A DNA stretch of 64,000 bases, taken from contig CAIFEV010000005.1 in NCBI GenBank assembly GCA_903789615.1, positions 1-64,000 of the forward strand. The letters run 5' to 3'. The first letter of the stretch is position 1. Every line of letters starts with the position of its first letter. This DNA is from an uncultured Lachnospiraceae bacterium (GTDB lineage: Bacteria > Bacillota > Clostridia > Lachnospirales > Lachnospiraceae). The notes beneath the pieces are model-generated. The model was not told the DNA's origin. It searched no databases and saw only the letters and a program-made list of their open reading frames with translations. The position numbers were made by a program, and so were the translations under genes. Positions 8,170 to 17,958 of the stretch are shown here, piece after piece.

Positions 8170-9421
8170 CTTTTCTCTCTTTAACTTCCTCTTTTATTAC
8201 GCAATACTGATCTAGTGCAATACATTTAAAAAAGCAATATCCACAGCAATATTCTGGAATATATTCTTATATCATTCATCCTCCCACCACTCAGTCTCAG
8301 GCTTTTCCGTGAATAGATGCCTAACCATGACATTCAAGCGAGCATACGCATGAGTTTTTGCTCTGCGAGGGAAGGTACCTGTTCACACTGCACTACTATC
8401 CTATCTTAACATCAGTCCATTCTTTGAAATATATATGACCGCAGGCGATCAGATCTGTCACGGCTCAAGCTCGAAAATCGTTCAAGGTTCAAATTAGGAA
8501 TCCTGAATAACCAGACTAATATATAAAATTCACAATAATCACATCTAGTGATCACTTGGATCATAAACCAAGATAATAACTGGCAATATGGTTGTTTATG
8601 CAATAACAAAGCAAGAAAATGAGGATATATAGCAACTAAAAATCGGGACCAAATCAGCTTGCTACAAAAAATAACCCCACAGCGGTGAACAAGGCACAGA
8701 CCACTAGATTATCCATCTGTCAGAAAAACAAAAGGATAGACTGGTGCCTGGTCTCTCCAATTCCGGGTACATTTTGCGAACCTTTTTATCATAATGATAT
8801 CTTATTGAAGAGTCTTCCACCTTTAGAAATGTTCATCATCAATGATCCCTCTCCCCAAAGCGCCATGAAGAGCACTTCTTATTTTTTAGAATCAATAAGA
8901 CATACACTCAAAATGCTATATCATCTGTGTCAAAATTTCAAGGCTTGTACTGCAATTTCGGTTTTTCGTTTGGAAACAGGACCAATATTTCGATCATTGA
9001 GATTCTTATGGTTTTCTATGGTCTTATTAGAAAATCATCGCAGCTAATGTTGTAATCCTGCAGAGCTTTTTGCTTCGTCATACCAAGGAGCAATCACCTT
9101 GAGCTGATCATCGTTCCAGAATTACGATCGTCCACCGCCCCAGGGTACTCTTTATAGAAAAGATGTCCACAGTCGGTCTTGTCCATCGCTCAGAAATACA
9201 AGCGGATAGTCGAAAGCATAGAGTGGAAACATTCCGAGGCACCATTTTTCTAGGTGATGATCCCGCACTTCACAGAAGGAATTCTCATGAAAGTATTCAT
9301 GTATATAAGCGCTTCACATTTAGTGTAACAATCATACTAAATATGAGGAGCTATTGTCCAAATGCAACCTGAAAAACAAGGAAAATCACAGCTCAATAAA
9401 TTTTTATCGCAGAAATGGAAC
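8170..9421. other. Decayed region without an intact gene
   Basis: I find no convincing complete gene in this 1.25 kb. On the minus strand at about 9151-9320 a broken frame reads like real protein (CLGMFPLYAFDYPLVFL then SDGQDRLW) before a stop. A second minus-strand patch near 8715-8755 gives YPFVFLTDG, so the two may be copies of one degraded gene. Plus-strand frames at 8685-9047 and 9163-9372 have no ribosome site and no recognisable motif. The stretch probably marks lost polysaccharide genes. Confidence 0.4.
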
Positions 9422-10651
9422 TTATTGTGCCTTTTGCAGGAAGTTCACATTTATTTTTGTACAGTCTTCTTTCATGAATTCCGTTCCTATCATTAATATC
9501 ATGCTGTTATAGCAATAGATACGTAGATTATCATCGATCAATCCTATTCCATAGAGTAAAGCCATCAGCAGAATATTCAGATACTGTCCCTTTCGAGCAC
9601 AGCAAATCAGTGCGATCGTCAGAAGGAAGAGATATATCATTACATACACAATCCCGTGATCAATCAATTCTTTAATGTATACGTTGTCAATCCAATTGTA
9701 TGTACCTATATTTATCGCTGTATAACCGTTAAAATCAGCACCAGAACCCTGCCAATTGACATTTTGGCCAAAAAGACTGACTCCAAAATTTATCAGTCCC
9801 TCTTGACTTAGCGAAAGCCTGGACTCAAGCTTTCCATTTATCGCCACCATCCATGCCACATCTGGATTATATAATTTTGTCACAATCACAGACAATAGCA
9901 AATATACGAATGGAGATATAGTTAATATCCAAAACAGCCATCTCATTTTTCTTTCAATCATAGGAAAGAACTTGTATACCAAAGTTATTACGATTGCAAT
10001 ACAGATACCCGCAAAACCAATTCTGGCATCGGTCATTTCATATACCAATATTGATCCCACCATTAATATTGCCAACGAAATGATATGAATTTTCCTGCCT
10101 CTGGCGCTTAATATTAGCAATACTGCATTCAATAGACACGCTGTAAATTGTAGACAATATGAAAACCCTAAAGATTGTCTCACTCTGGTCCCACCAGATT
10201 GAATAAACACGAAATTGGGAAGTCTTCCGGAATTAGTGAGTAAAAACACCACCATCAGCAATAGCAAAAGTTCCAAGCCAACCACTAAACTTGTATGCTT
10301 CCATTCAATATTTCGTGCAACAAAAATATAGCAGAATACCTGCGCATAATATTTTTGCAAAGTACTCGTTCCTGACCATCGAAACGATATCAGGAACAGA
10401 ACACCGAGCAGCACCCCAATTACAACGCTTTTGAAGAGATATGATTTATCCAGCTTAAATTCCAAAATTTCAGAAGCTAATAGCAACACTACTCCCAAGA
10501 CCGCTAATTTGTGCAATTGAGCATTCGAAATAACAATAGTAGTCGATAATAAAGAATTTTTAATAAACACAATAGTGGTATAAAGAAAAATAGCTACCAT
10601 CCATATTAATTCAGCCATTTTGAAACGAGCATTGTTTTTACAAAATCTCAT
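9422..10651 (-). CDS. Polytopic membrane protein, O-antigen polymerase/ligase-like
   Basis: About 409 residues, mostly hydrophobic with roughly 10-12 membrane segments, and a large extracellular loop in the C-terminal half (around residues 270-330, with NWQGSGADFNGYTAINIGTYNWIDN cut by short charged turns). That topology and the position fit Wzy-type polymerases or WaaL-type ligases, which link repeat units outside the membrane. I prefer the ATG at 10651, preceded by AAGGAAAA; the upstream ATG at 10705 has no ribosome site. A second, unrelated polymerase-like gene is at 12114-13526. No single motif proves the activity. Confidence 0.65.
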   Translation of the reverse strand: MRFCKNNARFKMAELIWMVAIFLYTTIVFIKNSLLSTTIVISNAQLHKLAVLGVVLLLASEILEFKLDKSYLFKSVVIGVLLGVLFLISFRWSGTSTLQKYYAQVFCYIFVARNIEWKHTSLVVGLELLLLLMVVFLLTNSGRLPNFVFIQSGGTRVRQSLGFSYCLQFTACLLNAVLLILSARGRKIHIISLAILMVGSILVYEMTDARIGFAGICIAIVITLVYKFFPMIERKMRWLFWILTISPFVYLLLSVIVTKLYNPDVAWMVAINGKLESRLSLSQEGLINFGVSLFGQNVNWQGSGADFNGYTAINIGTYNWIDNVYIKELIDHGIVYVMIYLFLLTIALICCARKGQYLNILLMALLYGIGLIDDNLRIYCYNSMILMIGTEFMKEDCTKINVNFLQKAQ

Positions 10652-10742
10652 ATTTTTCCTTATGCAATAAAATCGAAAGAGCAATTCTGTTCTAATGATT
10701 TCCATTCAATTGTATTCGCACAGTCATTGCCTTCTTATTGAT

Positions 10743-11720
10743 TCAAATACTTTCGCCTATGATAACCCCCGCAGAATCCATGTTGCCAGAAATAGTAGCA
10801 GTGGGATCTTTACTATTAAACTGAATCCCCGTCCCGTCTTCAAACAAGATACTTATATAAGTATATTGGGGGAAATAAAGATAACGGATATTATTTTGAA
10901 ATACGCTCCACTCTTTATCGGACAGCGAAAGAAAATCTTCTTTTTTTATCGTAAATACTTTTCCGTATTTCTGATCTTCATATGGATAAATTGCGCGCAA
11001 ATACGATATTTTGCAGTTTTCTATATTACTCTCATCGGAATCTGAACTTATGTATTCTGTTTGTTCCAGTGACATTACAGGATAAAACGTAACCCCGTCA
11101 GAGATATCAGCGCCTTCCGGGATTTTCAGGACACACATGTAATTCGCACCGGAAATACATTCAATTTCTCCGGAATTATCTTGAAAATCCAAAATATTTT
11201 TCGTTTCATTTGATGTATCTTCAGACGCAATGGTTTCAACCCACTCGACGGAGATATCCGAGATATCATCAGAAGATTCAGAGAACATGTTAAAATAGTA
11301 CATTCCTTCCGGAAATGTCTGCGCTTTCCCGTTTAATGGGACTTCCAACAATGTTCCTTCATTAACTCCCTGAACTGTAACAGAGCCGTTCTTGTTCACC
11401 GATACTGCAATGCCATTTTTCTCATATGTCTTCGGAGTAGCCGTCATGATAAAAAAATTATGCTGCTCAGCATCCGAATCCTGCCCTGCTTCATTAAAAA
11501 CCGTAAAATCTGTGCCACGGTTATATGCAAGATATCTCATATAAATAGATCTATCGCCTAGAACCACACTATCAAAAGGCCACATTGTAAAATCTGCATC
11601 AAAAGCCCATGCTGCACAGAATACAAAAACGAACAGAATAACAACAGACATTTTTAAGTATTTAGTGAACCTGCTTTGCTTTTTATCTGTTCGTACTTTT
11701 CCTCCTGTATGTTTCCCCAC
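10743..11720 (-). CDS. Unrecognised membrane-anchored extracellular protein
   Basis: 325 residues: a short basic N-terminus, one membrane segment at about residues 22-42 (MSVVILFVFVFCAAWAF), then an acidic, Ser/Asp-rich, beta-type outer part with no cysteine cluster or enzyme motif that I recognise. It begins with GTG at 11720 behind GAGGAG. It probably sits on the outer face of the membrane. Lying between two polymerase-like genes, it may be a polysaccharide-locus accessory or co-polymerase-like factor; that is inference from position only. Confidence 0.6.
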   Translation of the reverse strand: MGKHTGGKVRTDKKQSRFTKYLKMSVVILFVFVFCAAWAFDADFTMWPFDSVVLGDRSIYMRYLAYNRGTDFTVFNEAGQDSDAEQHNFFIMTATPKTYEKNGIAVSVNKNGSVTVQGVNEGTLLEVPLNGKAQTFPEGMYYFNMFSESSDDISDISVEWVETIASEDTSNETKNILDFQDNSGEIECISGANYMCVLKIPEGADISDGVTFYPVMSLEQTEYISSDSDESNIENCKISYLRAIYPYEDQKYGKVFTIKKEDFLSLSDKEWSVFQNNIRYLYFPQYTYISILFEDGTGIQFNSKDPTATISGNMDSAGVIIGESI

Positions 11721-11937
11721 CCTTGCTCCTCTCTTGTAAATGCTCTTAACAGTAAAATATCAAACGAGACTTTAAAAAACATATTGCGCACTTTCCTGAT
11801 CATTCTCGTGCGAAATATTCTGAAATTTAAATATTACCGGCGGTTCTCTTCAGTAGTTCTGTCTCCCCGCTCTACAGAATGCTGCAGATCATTAAGCCGA
11901 CTTCAGTTCAGTATATCAGCCTGTTTCAGGACTTCAA

Positions 11938-12117
11938 CTATTTCCATGGAAGATTCATGATCTGCTCCAGAGATCCGGAAATATTCTCGCCCGTATAACG
12001 ATGAATATCAAAATATTCCAGCTGTGTGACGGATTTTCTCTTTGCAAACATCATACCAAAGAAAAAGATCATCTGATTCATTCTTTCATTGAACTCAATC
12101 ACTGATGCTGATCTCAT
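11938..12117 (-). CDS. Small ORF coupled to the polymerase gene, perhaps a truncated gene start
   Basis: The ATG at 12117 overlaps the TGA of the polymerase gene (ATGA), which is the usual arrangement for a translated downstream gene. The 59 residues include FNERMNQMIFFFGMMFAK and FDIHRYTGENISGSL and end in TAG at 11938. I recognise no family. The 220 bases that follow contain no frame, so this may be the start of a longer gene that was truncated. It may also be a genuine small protein. Confidence 0.4.
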   Translation of the reverse strand: MRSASVIEFNERMNQMIFFFGMMFAKRKSVTQLEYFDIHRYTGENISGSLEQIMNLPWK

Positions 12118-13526
12118 GTTTTCTTTTTAAAAATCGGGATATTCCAGACAATTCGACCAATTTTTACATGATGTTCCACCAGCAGCCCGCCGATCAGCCA
12201 CGTCAGAACCGCAAATTTAAGAAATGGTGCATCAAAAATTGTTTCATAAAATCTGCATGAAAAAACAGACATAATCAAATCATTTATCAGATATGCGTAA
12301 AACAGGAGCCAGTAGTCAATTCTCTGACTTTTATCCGGATTTAATCTTATTCTGCGATATGCCATTACATAGTAAACAGCCATAATAACAGTTAACAGAA
12401 AAGCCCCGATGAAGCCAAAATCATAGACCGGATTCTGGAACATCGTAAAAACATTTCCAATCTCTATCCCATTGTCGCTGTACATAAACGGCAACACACT
12501 TTTATACTGCAATGACTGATTGTGAAAAAGTTTTCCTATGTAATTATACAGACTTCGAAATGTCTGCATGCCGAAATAAATACTGTCCGTATTCCCGGTT
12601 AAAAATCCATACGAATATTCCTGAAGAAAATGGTCAAGATTTACGATCGGCGCACCAGTATAAATAAACAGATATGTCTTCAAATCGCCGATTTTATCAC
12701 CCCTGCCCATCGAAAAGAGCAGAGCGATCATGGCAGCACAGGCAATAACTAAAATAATCGCAATCCTGCCTGCCATTCTCAACTGGCTCTCTCTGTCTCC
12801 AGATGAAGAACGATATTTCAGGACAATATAAATCATCAGAGCTGCCGTAACGATTCTTAGTATAGGGCTCCTGCTGCCGTTGATAATAATCCGTATGATC
12901 ATCAATGCAATCACACAAACCTGCGGCAAGTTTATTTTATGCTTTGCGACCCAGTTATTGATCAGGATATAAAGCGTAATATATTCACAAGAATAGCAGA
13001 CAGGATTCCCAATTCGCCAAATATACGGAATCGATACGACAGAAGAAAGCCGGCTGAATTGAGTCTGTCGGAACTTCGTAAGGGTATCATACATACTTAT
13101 CTGATCTGTCAGCCCACCGACAGTAACACCATAAAGTTCCTGGTAAGCATCCATTAAATTCTGGAGATACAGAATAAAACCGGCAATAGTAGCCAGCTGA
13201 AGAAAAATCAGGACAAGATACCATTTATTGGATAAAGAAACAGGCTGGACATCCGCACGAGTATAGTCTCCTGTATCTCTTATATCCATATATCGGAACC
13301 TGATGAAAGAAATCAGAGTGAACCCCACTAGTCCAAGAGAAATAACCAGAAGCGTAATTGCATGAAGTTTTATTGCAAAAGACGAAATATTAATCAGGCA
13401 GACCAATTCCCCGACAAAAAAGACAAGGCAGAACAAAAAACCGGGCGCAAATATATCTTTCCTGCCCAGGTAATAGTTTAAGACTAATAATCCACCTGTT
13501 ACAGCTATCAGTAGAATCAGAATCAC
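12114..13526 (-). CDS. Oligosaccharide repeat-unit polymerase (Wzy-like)
   Basis: 470 residues with about 12 hydrophobic segments and a central extracellular loop (around residues 275-345, including RSLYNYIGKLFHNQ and KSVLPFMYSDNGIEIGN). An RSPILRIV segment follows a membrane helix, as in the O-antigen polymerase (EpsG/Wzy-like) proteins of Gram-positive capsule loci. It should join flipped lipid-linked repeat units on the outer surface. The start is GTG at 13526 with GAGAGG upstream. It overlaps a small downstream ORF by 4 bases and follows a Gtf3-like gene by 25 bases. Confidence 0.7.
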   Translation of the reverse strand: MILILLIAVTGGLLVLNYYLGRKDIFAPGFLFCLVFFVGELVCLINISSFAIKLHAITLLVISLGLVGFTLISFIRFRYMDIRDTGDYTRADVQPVSLSNKWYLVLIFLQLATIAGFILYLQNLMDAYQELYGVTVGGLTDQISMYDTLTKFRQTQFSRLSSVVSIPYIWRIGNPVCYSCEYITLYILINNWVAKHKINLPQVCVIALMIIRIIINGSRSPILRIVTAALMIYIVLKYRSSSGDRESQLRMAGRIAIILVIACAAMIALLFSMGRGDKIGDLKTYLFIYTGAPIVNLDHFLQEYSYGFLTGNTDSIYFGMQTFRSLYNYIGKLFHNQSLQYKSVLPFMYSDNGIEIGNVFTMFQNPVYDFGFIGAFLLTVIMAVYYVMAYRRIRLNPDKSQRIDYWLLFYAYLINDLIMSVFSCRFYETIFDAPFLKFAVLTWLIGGLLVEHHVKIGRIVWNIPIFKKKT

Positions 13527-13551
13527 GCTTGCCTCTCTTGTACAATCTGTA

Positions 13552-14586
13552 TCACATTTCTTCTGTGGCTTGTCTCAGGAATTCGCCTTGCCAGAGCTTT
13601 CCAGCCAAGACTCTGGTCTTCTTTCTCATATTATCATACGCTTCATCATCCAGTTCTAATATTTTTTCCGGAAGTTCGCGAAGGGAAGAAACAACAATTC
13701 CAATGCCGTATTTCCGTACAAAATCTGCCAAAGCCGACTCATCCCATACGACGATTGGTATCCCACTGGCAATGTATAGCGAGGCTTTGTGTGGATTATT
13801 GTACCGCAGGTACTCCCCATATGCTCCGGAACATGTGTCCAGCGAAGAACCGTCCCATACTAATCCAAACCCGCCATCGAGAGTCTGCGGCATCTCATCC
13901 GGCGTCAATTGTCCAAGATATGATGTATTAACTGTTTTTTCAGTTCCAGTGTAATTTGGTCCATATAGAACAAACTTCAATACACTTCCCAACTCATCAA
14001 GTTGATATATATATCCAGCTTTTTCACGGCTGAGATTGCCAGCTATGATAACCGTATCTTTTGCAGCATGTTTTAAAGAAAAGTCAACCGGAACCGGAAC
14101 CAGATAATCAAATAATCCGAGAATGATTGTCTCTTTCTCCGGATACCCTTTCTGCACAAGATAGCTTTGCATTGTCCGATTGTGCACAATCAGCTGATCC
14201 GCCTCATGTAAAAATCTATCTTCTACATTTTCGTTGACACCTCGAAGACTGTCAAGATCATGAACCAGATACGTTAACTTAACTCTTTTTTTCTTCAGTT
14301 TCCTGATATATGGAATTGCAAAAAGACTTACTTTCGGATACATCGCAAGAGGATACTGAATCAACAGCTCAGACGCCGGTTCAACTTCTTTCAACACATT
14401 CTGCCAGTCTCTTCGAACAACAGGTATCATTCGCAGTTTATCGTGAAGGGATGGCTTACCCTCAATATGGTGAACCGTAAGTGCCTTCCAGCCAGAATCC
14501 TCAAGAATTTTCGCCGCATCGTTTCTCGCCTTGGATCCGGCATGATTTTTCGTAAGTCCCTTTTCAATAACACAATATCGTTTCAT
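13552..14586 (-). CDS. Gtf3-like/galactofuranosyltransferase-type glycosyltransferase
   Basis: A 344-residue GT-B type enzyme. The N-terminal half has LIQYPLAMYP and LTYLVHDLDSLRG; the C-terminal half has VIIAGNLSREKAGYIYQL, FVLYGPNY, GGFGLVWDGSSLDTCSG, then YNNPHKASLYIASGIPIVVW. The last combination (a WDG near NPHKASLY) is characteristic of the Gtf3 glucosyltransferases and related beta-1,6-galactofuranosyltransferases. It probably adds one sugar of the repeat unit in the cytosol. AGGA precedes the ATG at 14586. It heads toward the Wzy-like gene 25 bases downstream. Confidence 0.8.
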   Translation of the reverse strand: MKRYCVIEKGLTKNHAGSKARNDAAKILEDSGWKALTVHHIEGKPSLHDKLRMIPVVRRDWQNVLKEVEPASELLIQYPLAMYPKVSLFAIPYIRKLKKKRVKLTYLVHDLDSLRGVNENVEDRFLHEADQLIVHNRTMQSYLVQKGYPEKETIILGLFDYLVPVPVDFSLKHAAKDTVIIAGNLSREKAGYIYQLDELGSVLKFVLYGPNYTGTEKTVNTSYLGQLTPDEMPQTLDGGFGLVWDGSSLDTCSGAYGEYLRYNNPHKASLYIASGIPIVVWDESALADFVRKYGIGIVVSSLRELPEKILELDDEAYDNMRKKTRVLAGKLWQGEFLRQATEEM

Positions 14587-14603
14587 TCCTATTTCACCAT
14601 GGA

Positions 14604-15692
14604 TCAGATAAATTCCTTCTCAAATTCACTGATCTGCGTATTAATGTTAAATCTCGACTTCAGCATCCGGCTTTGATCCGCTCTGGCCTTCGGATCATAA
14701 TTAAAAGCATCCTTCATTGCTTCCATCCATGTATCTTCTGAATTATTCAAAGGCAGAAACTGAACATTCTCATTTACTTTTGTTTCCTGTGAAACACTAT
14801 CTGCCAGAATACACGGCAATCCGGAAGCCTGCGCTTCAAGCGCCACAACCGGTAGTCCTTCAAATACGGAGGGAAGGACAAACAAATCCATTGCCTGATA
14901 TAGCTGCGGCAGATCGCTGCGAACTCCCAGAAATGTAACAGCTTGTTCCAGCTTTAATGCACGAACCAACTGTTTCATCTTGTCTTCAAGTTCCCCCTGC
15001 CCGACTAACAAAAGGTGCGCTTTCGGATCCGTCTTGATATATTGAGCAAATACACGAATCAGGTATTCATGATTTTTTTGAAAATGGAACCGGCCTACAT
15101 GGCCAATAACATGTTTCTCCTCAATACCTAAATCTTTTCGATATGCCTCACGGATTACCGGATCAAATTTAAACCTTGAAATATCAATAGCATTGGGAAT
15201 AATCCGACAGTCCTTTGACGAACCGTAGAACCATTTCGCGGCTTCTTTTGAACAGGCCCAGAAATCCGTCGCCACATGTCTCACTCTGATCCGATTTATC
15301 CTGTGAAGAACTCCCCTGAGAAAACTATCCGGGTTTTCTCCGTTATGGCTATGAATAATTCTCCTCGGGATGCCATATTTCAATGCTTCCGTAAGGTAAT
15401 CAATATTTGCAAGACTGCAAACATTTTCCCAAATAGCGCAGTACTCTGAAGCATGCTCTTTCATAAACTGTTCTAATGAGGCTTCAAAAGTTCTTCTGTC
15501 ACGGCTTCTGGCAGGAAGTCTGTAGACAGTCCCCCCCAGCGAAAGGATTTCCTTTTCATACGCAACTGTTTCTGTATTACAGAGAAAATCGAACTGTAAA
15601 ACATTACGGTCAATTTTTCGATAATAATTCATCAGGAAGCTTTCAATGCCACCAGGATTATCCGTAATTCCGAATACCAAAATTTTCTTCAT
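14604..15692 (-). CDS. GT4 family glycosyltransferase
   Basis: A 362-residue GT-B enzyme. The acceptor half starts ILVFGITDNPGGIESFLMNYY; the donor half has VIPNAIDISRFKF, IGHVGRFHFQKNHEYLI, LLLVGQGELEDK and VLPSVFEGLPVVALEAQASG, the E-x7-E motif of retaining GT4 transferases. It is likely to transfer a hexose to the growing lipid-linked repeat unit. It is spaced 14 bases from the GT2 gene upstream and 17 from the Gtf3-like gene downstream, so these form one operon segment. Sugar specificity cannot be read. Confidence 0.88.
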   Translation of the reverse strand: MKKILVFGITDNPGGIESFLMNYYRKIDRNVLQFDFLCNTETVAYEKEILSLGGTVYRLPARSRDRRTFEASLEQFMKEHASEYCAIWENVCSLANIDYLTEALKYGIPRRIIHSHNGENPDSFLRGVLHRINRIRVRHVATDFWACSKEAAKWFYGSSKDCRIIPNAIDISRFKFDPVIREAYRKDLGIEEKHVIGHVGRFHFQKNHEYLIRVFAQYIKTDPKAHLLLVGQGELEDKMKQLVRALKLEQAVTFLGVRSDLPQLYQAMDLFVLPSVFEGLPVVALEAQASGLPCILADSVSQETKVNENVQFLPLNNSEDTWMEAMKDAFNYDPKARADQSRMLKSRFNINTQISEFEKEFI

Positions 15693-15706
15693 GTTTACGA
15701 ACCGAA

Positions 15707-16729
15707 TTACCTTCCTGAAAATTTTCTAAATTGACGATGCCGGAAACCGGCTATCCAGGAAACAGCTGAATACTGATGATGAACAATGAACCAAAGCGTC
15801 ACAGCCCGTGTTTTCGAAAAGTCCTTATATCGCACATGCTGAAGAGCTTCAGCAAATGGTTCTGTGCCGATCAGTTTTCTGAACTGCGCCTTGCGTTCCC
15901 GCTTTGAATCCGGATTTTCCGGATGATATGAATAATTCACGGCAATTAAAAGAAGATGATACAACACGAAGCTGAAATAGGACTGCAAGAACCGTTCTTC
16001 ACTCTGCATTCCGATAATGTCTGTCCGCACTGTATTCATCGCAAGAATATACCGTTCTGCATAATCTGACCGGAAACTTCGAACCGCTGACTTGAAATTA
16101 ATGCAATAATGGTACACAAGATCCGGAATATAACAGATATTCCTTGCATGGCATGCCGCTCTGAACACGAATTCAGCATCTTCAGCAGCAGAAAGATTCG
16201 GATTAAAATAAACTGCACTTTCAATTAATAATCTTCTAGAAAACAGCTTTCCCCATGCAAAGCCTGCTCCAGTCTGCGGTTTCAGTATGTCATTTCTAAA
16301 TGAATCAAGATCTTCTGAAAAAACCTGTGCAGTTCCTTTATATTGATGAAGTGTTGTATGTTCTCCATAATCCAGAACATGTTCAGCCATGATGATGTCT
16401 GAATTGTATTGTCTGGCCGCAGCCATCATTTTTTGAAAACCATCTGGTTCAACCCAGTCATCTGCATCTGCAAATGCAATAAATTCCCCTGCTGCCTGAC
16501 GAACCCCCTCATTCCGTGCCGCTGAAACCCCCTGATGGCAGATCGATAGAAGGTGAACATTCTCAAAAGAATTAAAGTTACTTTCAACCTCTTTTTGAAC
16601 CGCTGAGTCCTCACCGTCCATGACGACCAGTACTTCTATATCCTTTTCACTTTGTGAAGTCAGGCTTTTCAGGCATCTTCTCAATAACGATATTTCGACA
16701 TGATACACTGGAACGATAATACTAAGCAT
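15707..16729 (-). CDS. GT2 family glycosyltransferase
   Basis: 340 residues, GT-A fold: LSIIVPVYHVEISLLRRCL, VVMDGEDSA, then GVSAARNEGVRQAAGEFIAF with the acidic DADDWVEP near residue 90 and a late AEDAEFVFRA, the usual catalytic-base region. The C-terminal 100 residues are helical and basic, probably for membrane or acceptor contact. It is the second gene of the right-hand glycosyltransferase run, after the DUF4422 gene at 16810. Confidence 0.87.
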   Translation of the reverse strand: MLSIIVPVYHVEISLLRRCLKSLTSQSEKDIEVLVVMDGEDSAVQKEVESNFNSFENVHLLSICHQGVSAARNEGVRQAAGEFIAFADADDWVEPDGFQKMMAAARQYNSDIIMAEHVLDYGEHTTLHQYKGTAQVFSEDLDSFRNDILKPQTGAGFAWGKLFSRRLLIESAVYFNPNLSAAEDAEFVFRAACHARNICYIPDLVYHYCINFKSAVRSFRSDYAERYILAMNTVRTDIIGMQSEERFLQSYFSFVLYHLLLIAVNYSYHPENPDSKRERKAQFRKLIGTEPFAEALQHVRYKDFSKTRAVTLWFIVHHQYSAVSWIAGFRHRQFRKFSGR

Positions 16730-16809
16730 TTTAAACAGGCGCAGAAAGGATATCTGCTAAATATCAGAAACAGTCCCCCTCAAAAAGCGCATTCCTTTCA
16801 TGATGTTTA

Positions 16810-17625
16810 TTAAAAACTTTTCTTATATTTCTTGTGAAAGATTTTGGCCGCCAGAAACGCAGTCCCTTTTTTGAACCAGTTGACCGATTCCATCGAAATA
16901 ATCGGCACTTCCTGAATTTGATCTTTGTTAATTTTTCCGTTTTCAACCTGATACTCGAGCCATACATCAAACAATAGTTCAGACACTCTGCCGAACAGCC
17001 TGCGTTCAAAAGCTGTGTATCCGGTAAGATCAATTTTTGTTTCCAACTCAAACAGTATATCAAACAGCCATGAGCAATAAGCATCAAAGTAATCCCGGCG
17101 CATGACCATCATATTGAACATATAGCCCCAGGTTCTTTGCATAACCTTGTCATAAACTTGAAGGTATTCTGGGTATCTGTCGTGAATTATACATCTTGCC
17201 AGAATTAGATGTTTCTCTTCCAGTGAATTTGCATAATGACTGTATAAAGTTTCTATAAAATAGTGCCGCTTTTTCGGTATGATAACAGCATGATCTTTTA
17301 AGATTTCATCTGCCTCAGTTTTCGTCATAATATTATCGAATGGATCTTTTCCTTTTTTAGAGACTGAAAAATATCTCCGATAATGTACCAGACCTATATA
17401 TTCCGCTGAAAGATTTCTCCATGCCCAATAGACTGCGGTTAACTCACTATATTCTGAGTTCTTTGAAGAAATATTTTGCCCCGTATCATCTCTTGCATAC
17501 CCCAAACCTTTAGAACCTGTATTCGTCTCCGATACACAAGAAGCCCCGACATGAATAGGGATATACATTGGATCTGTAGGCATTCTATATTTTTTATGAG
17601 CCGCAACAAGTATTTTAACATCCAT
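16810..17625 (-). CDS. DUF4422 family glycosyltransferase, second copy
   Basis: 271 residues with the same markers as the gene at 1517-2263: VKILVAAHKKYRMP, MYIPIHVGAS, ARDDTGQNISS, SELTAVYWAWRN and YIGLVHYRRYF. The two proteins are clearly related yet diverged, so they probably add different sugars. AAGGAG lies about a dozen bases before the ATG at 17625. This is the first gene of the locus on the minus strand; an extended -10 (TGATAAAAT, near 17730) in the upstream region could serve it. Confidence 0.85.
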   Translation of the reverse strand: MDVKILVAAHKKYRMPTDPMYIPIHVGASCVSETNTGSKGLGYARDDTGQNISSKNSEYSELTAVYWAWRNLSAEYIGLVHYRRYFSVSKKGKDPFDNIMTKTEADEILKDHAVIIPKKRHYFIETLYSHYANSLEEKHLILARCIIHDRYPEYLQVYDKVMQRTWGYMFNMMVMRRDYFDAYCSWLFDILFELETKIDLTGYTAFERRLFGRVSELLFDVWLEYQVENGKINKDQIQEVPIISMESVNWFKKGTAFLAAKIFHKKYKKSF

Positions 17626-17958
17626 ATATCAAAGCAGCTCCTTCTTAAAATATATATTCATCTCCAATATCAGCACACTATATTTTTATTCATCCATCAA
17701 AAAAGATTTGAAATTAGCAGTGGTTTATTTTATCACATAATTTAATAATCTGCCATTCGTGCAACAACGATGACCGCAGGTTACAAAATCATGCGCATGA
17801 TCATCCTCATCGTTATTATCATGATGATATTGATAAAACAGCTTGCCCCAGCCGTTAAATTTTATGCGATATAAGAACGCGGCTTAGGCGCTGCAATACG
17901 TAGATGATTCGAAAATATAAATTTAAAAAATATTTACTTCCAATTTTATAATCGAAAA
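17626..17958. other. Intergenic boundary between the polysaccharide locus and the GC-rich chromosome
   Basis: AT-rich. It holds a possible extended -10 for the minus-strand polysaccharide genes. A 34-codon plus-strand frame (17770-17874) with one hydrophobic stretch is present, but I see no ribosome site for it. No terminator is evident. Base composition rises sharply just past 17,959. Confidence 0.4.

Noticed and set aside
17770-17874. 34-codon plus-strand ORF with a hydrophobic core
   Set aside because: No ribosome site and no promoter; the hydrophobic run comes from an ATC/ATT-rich stretch. A tiny membrane peptide cannot be excluded.
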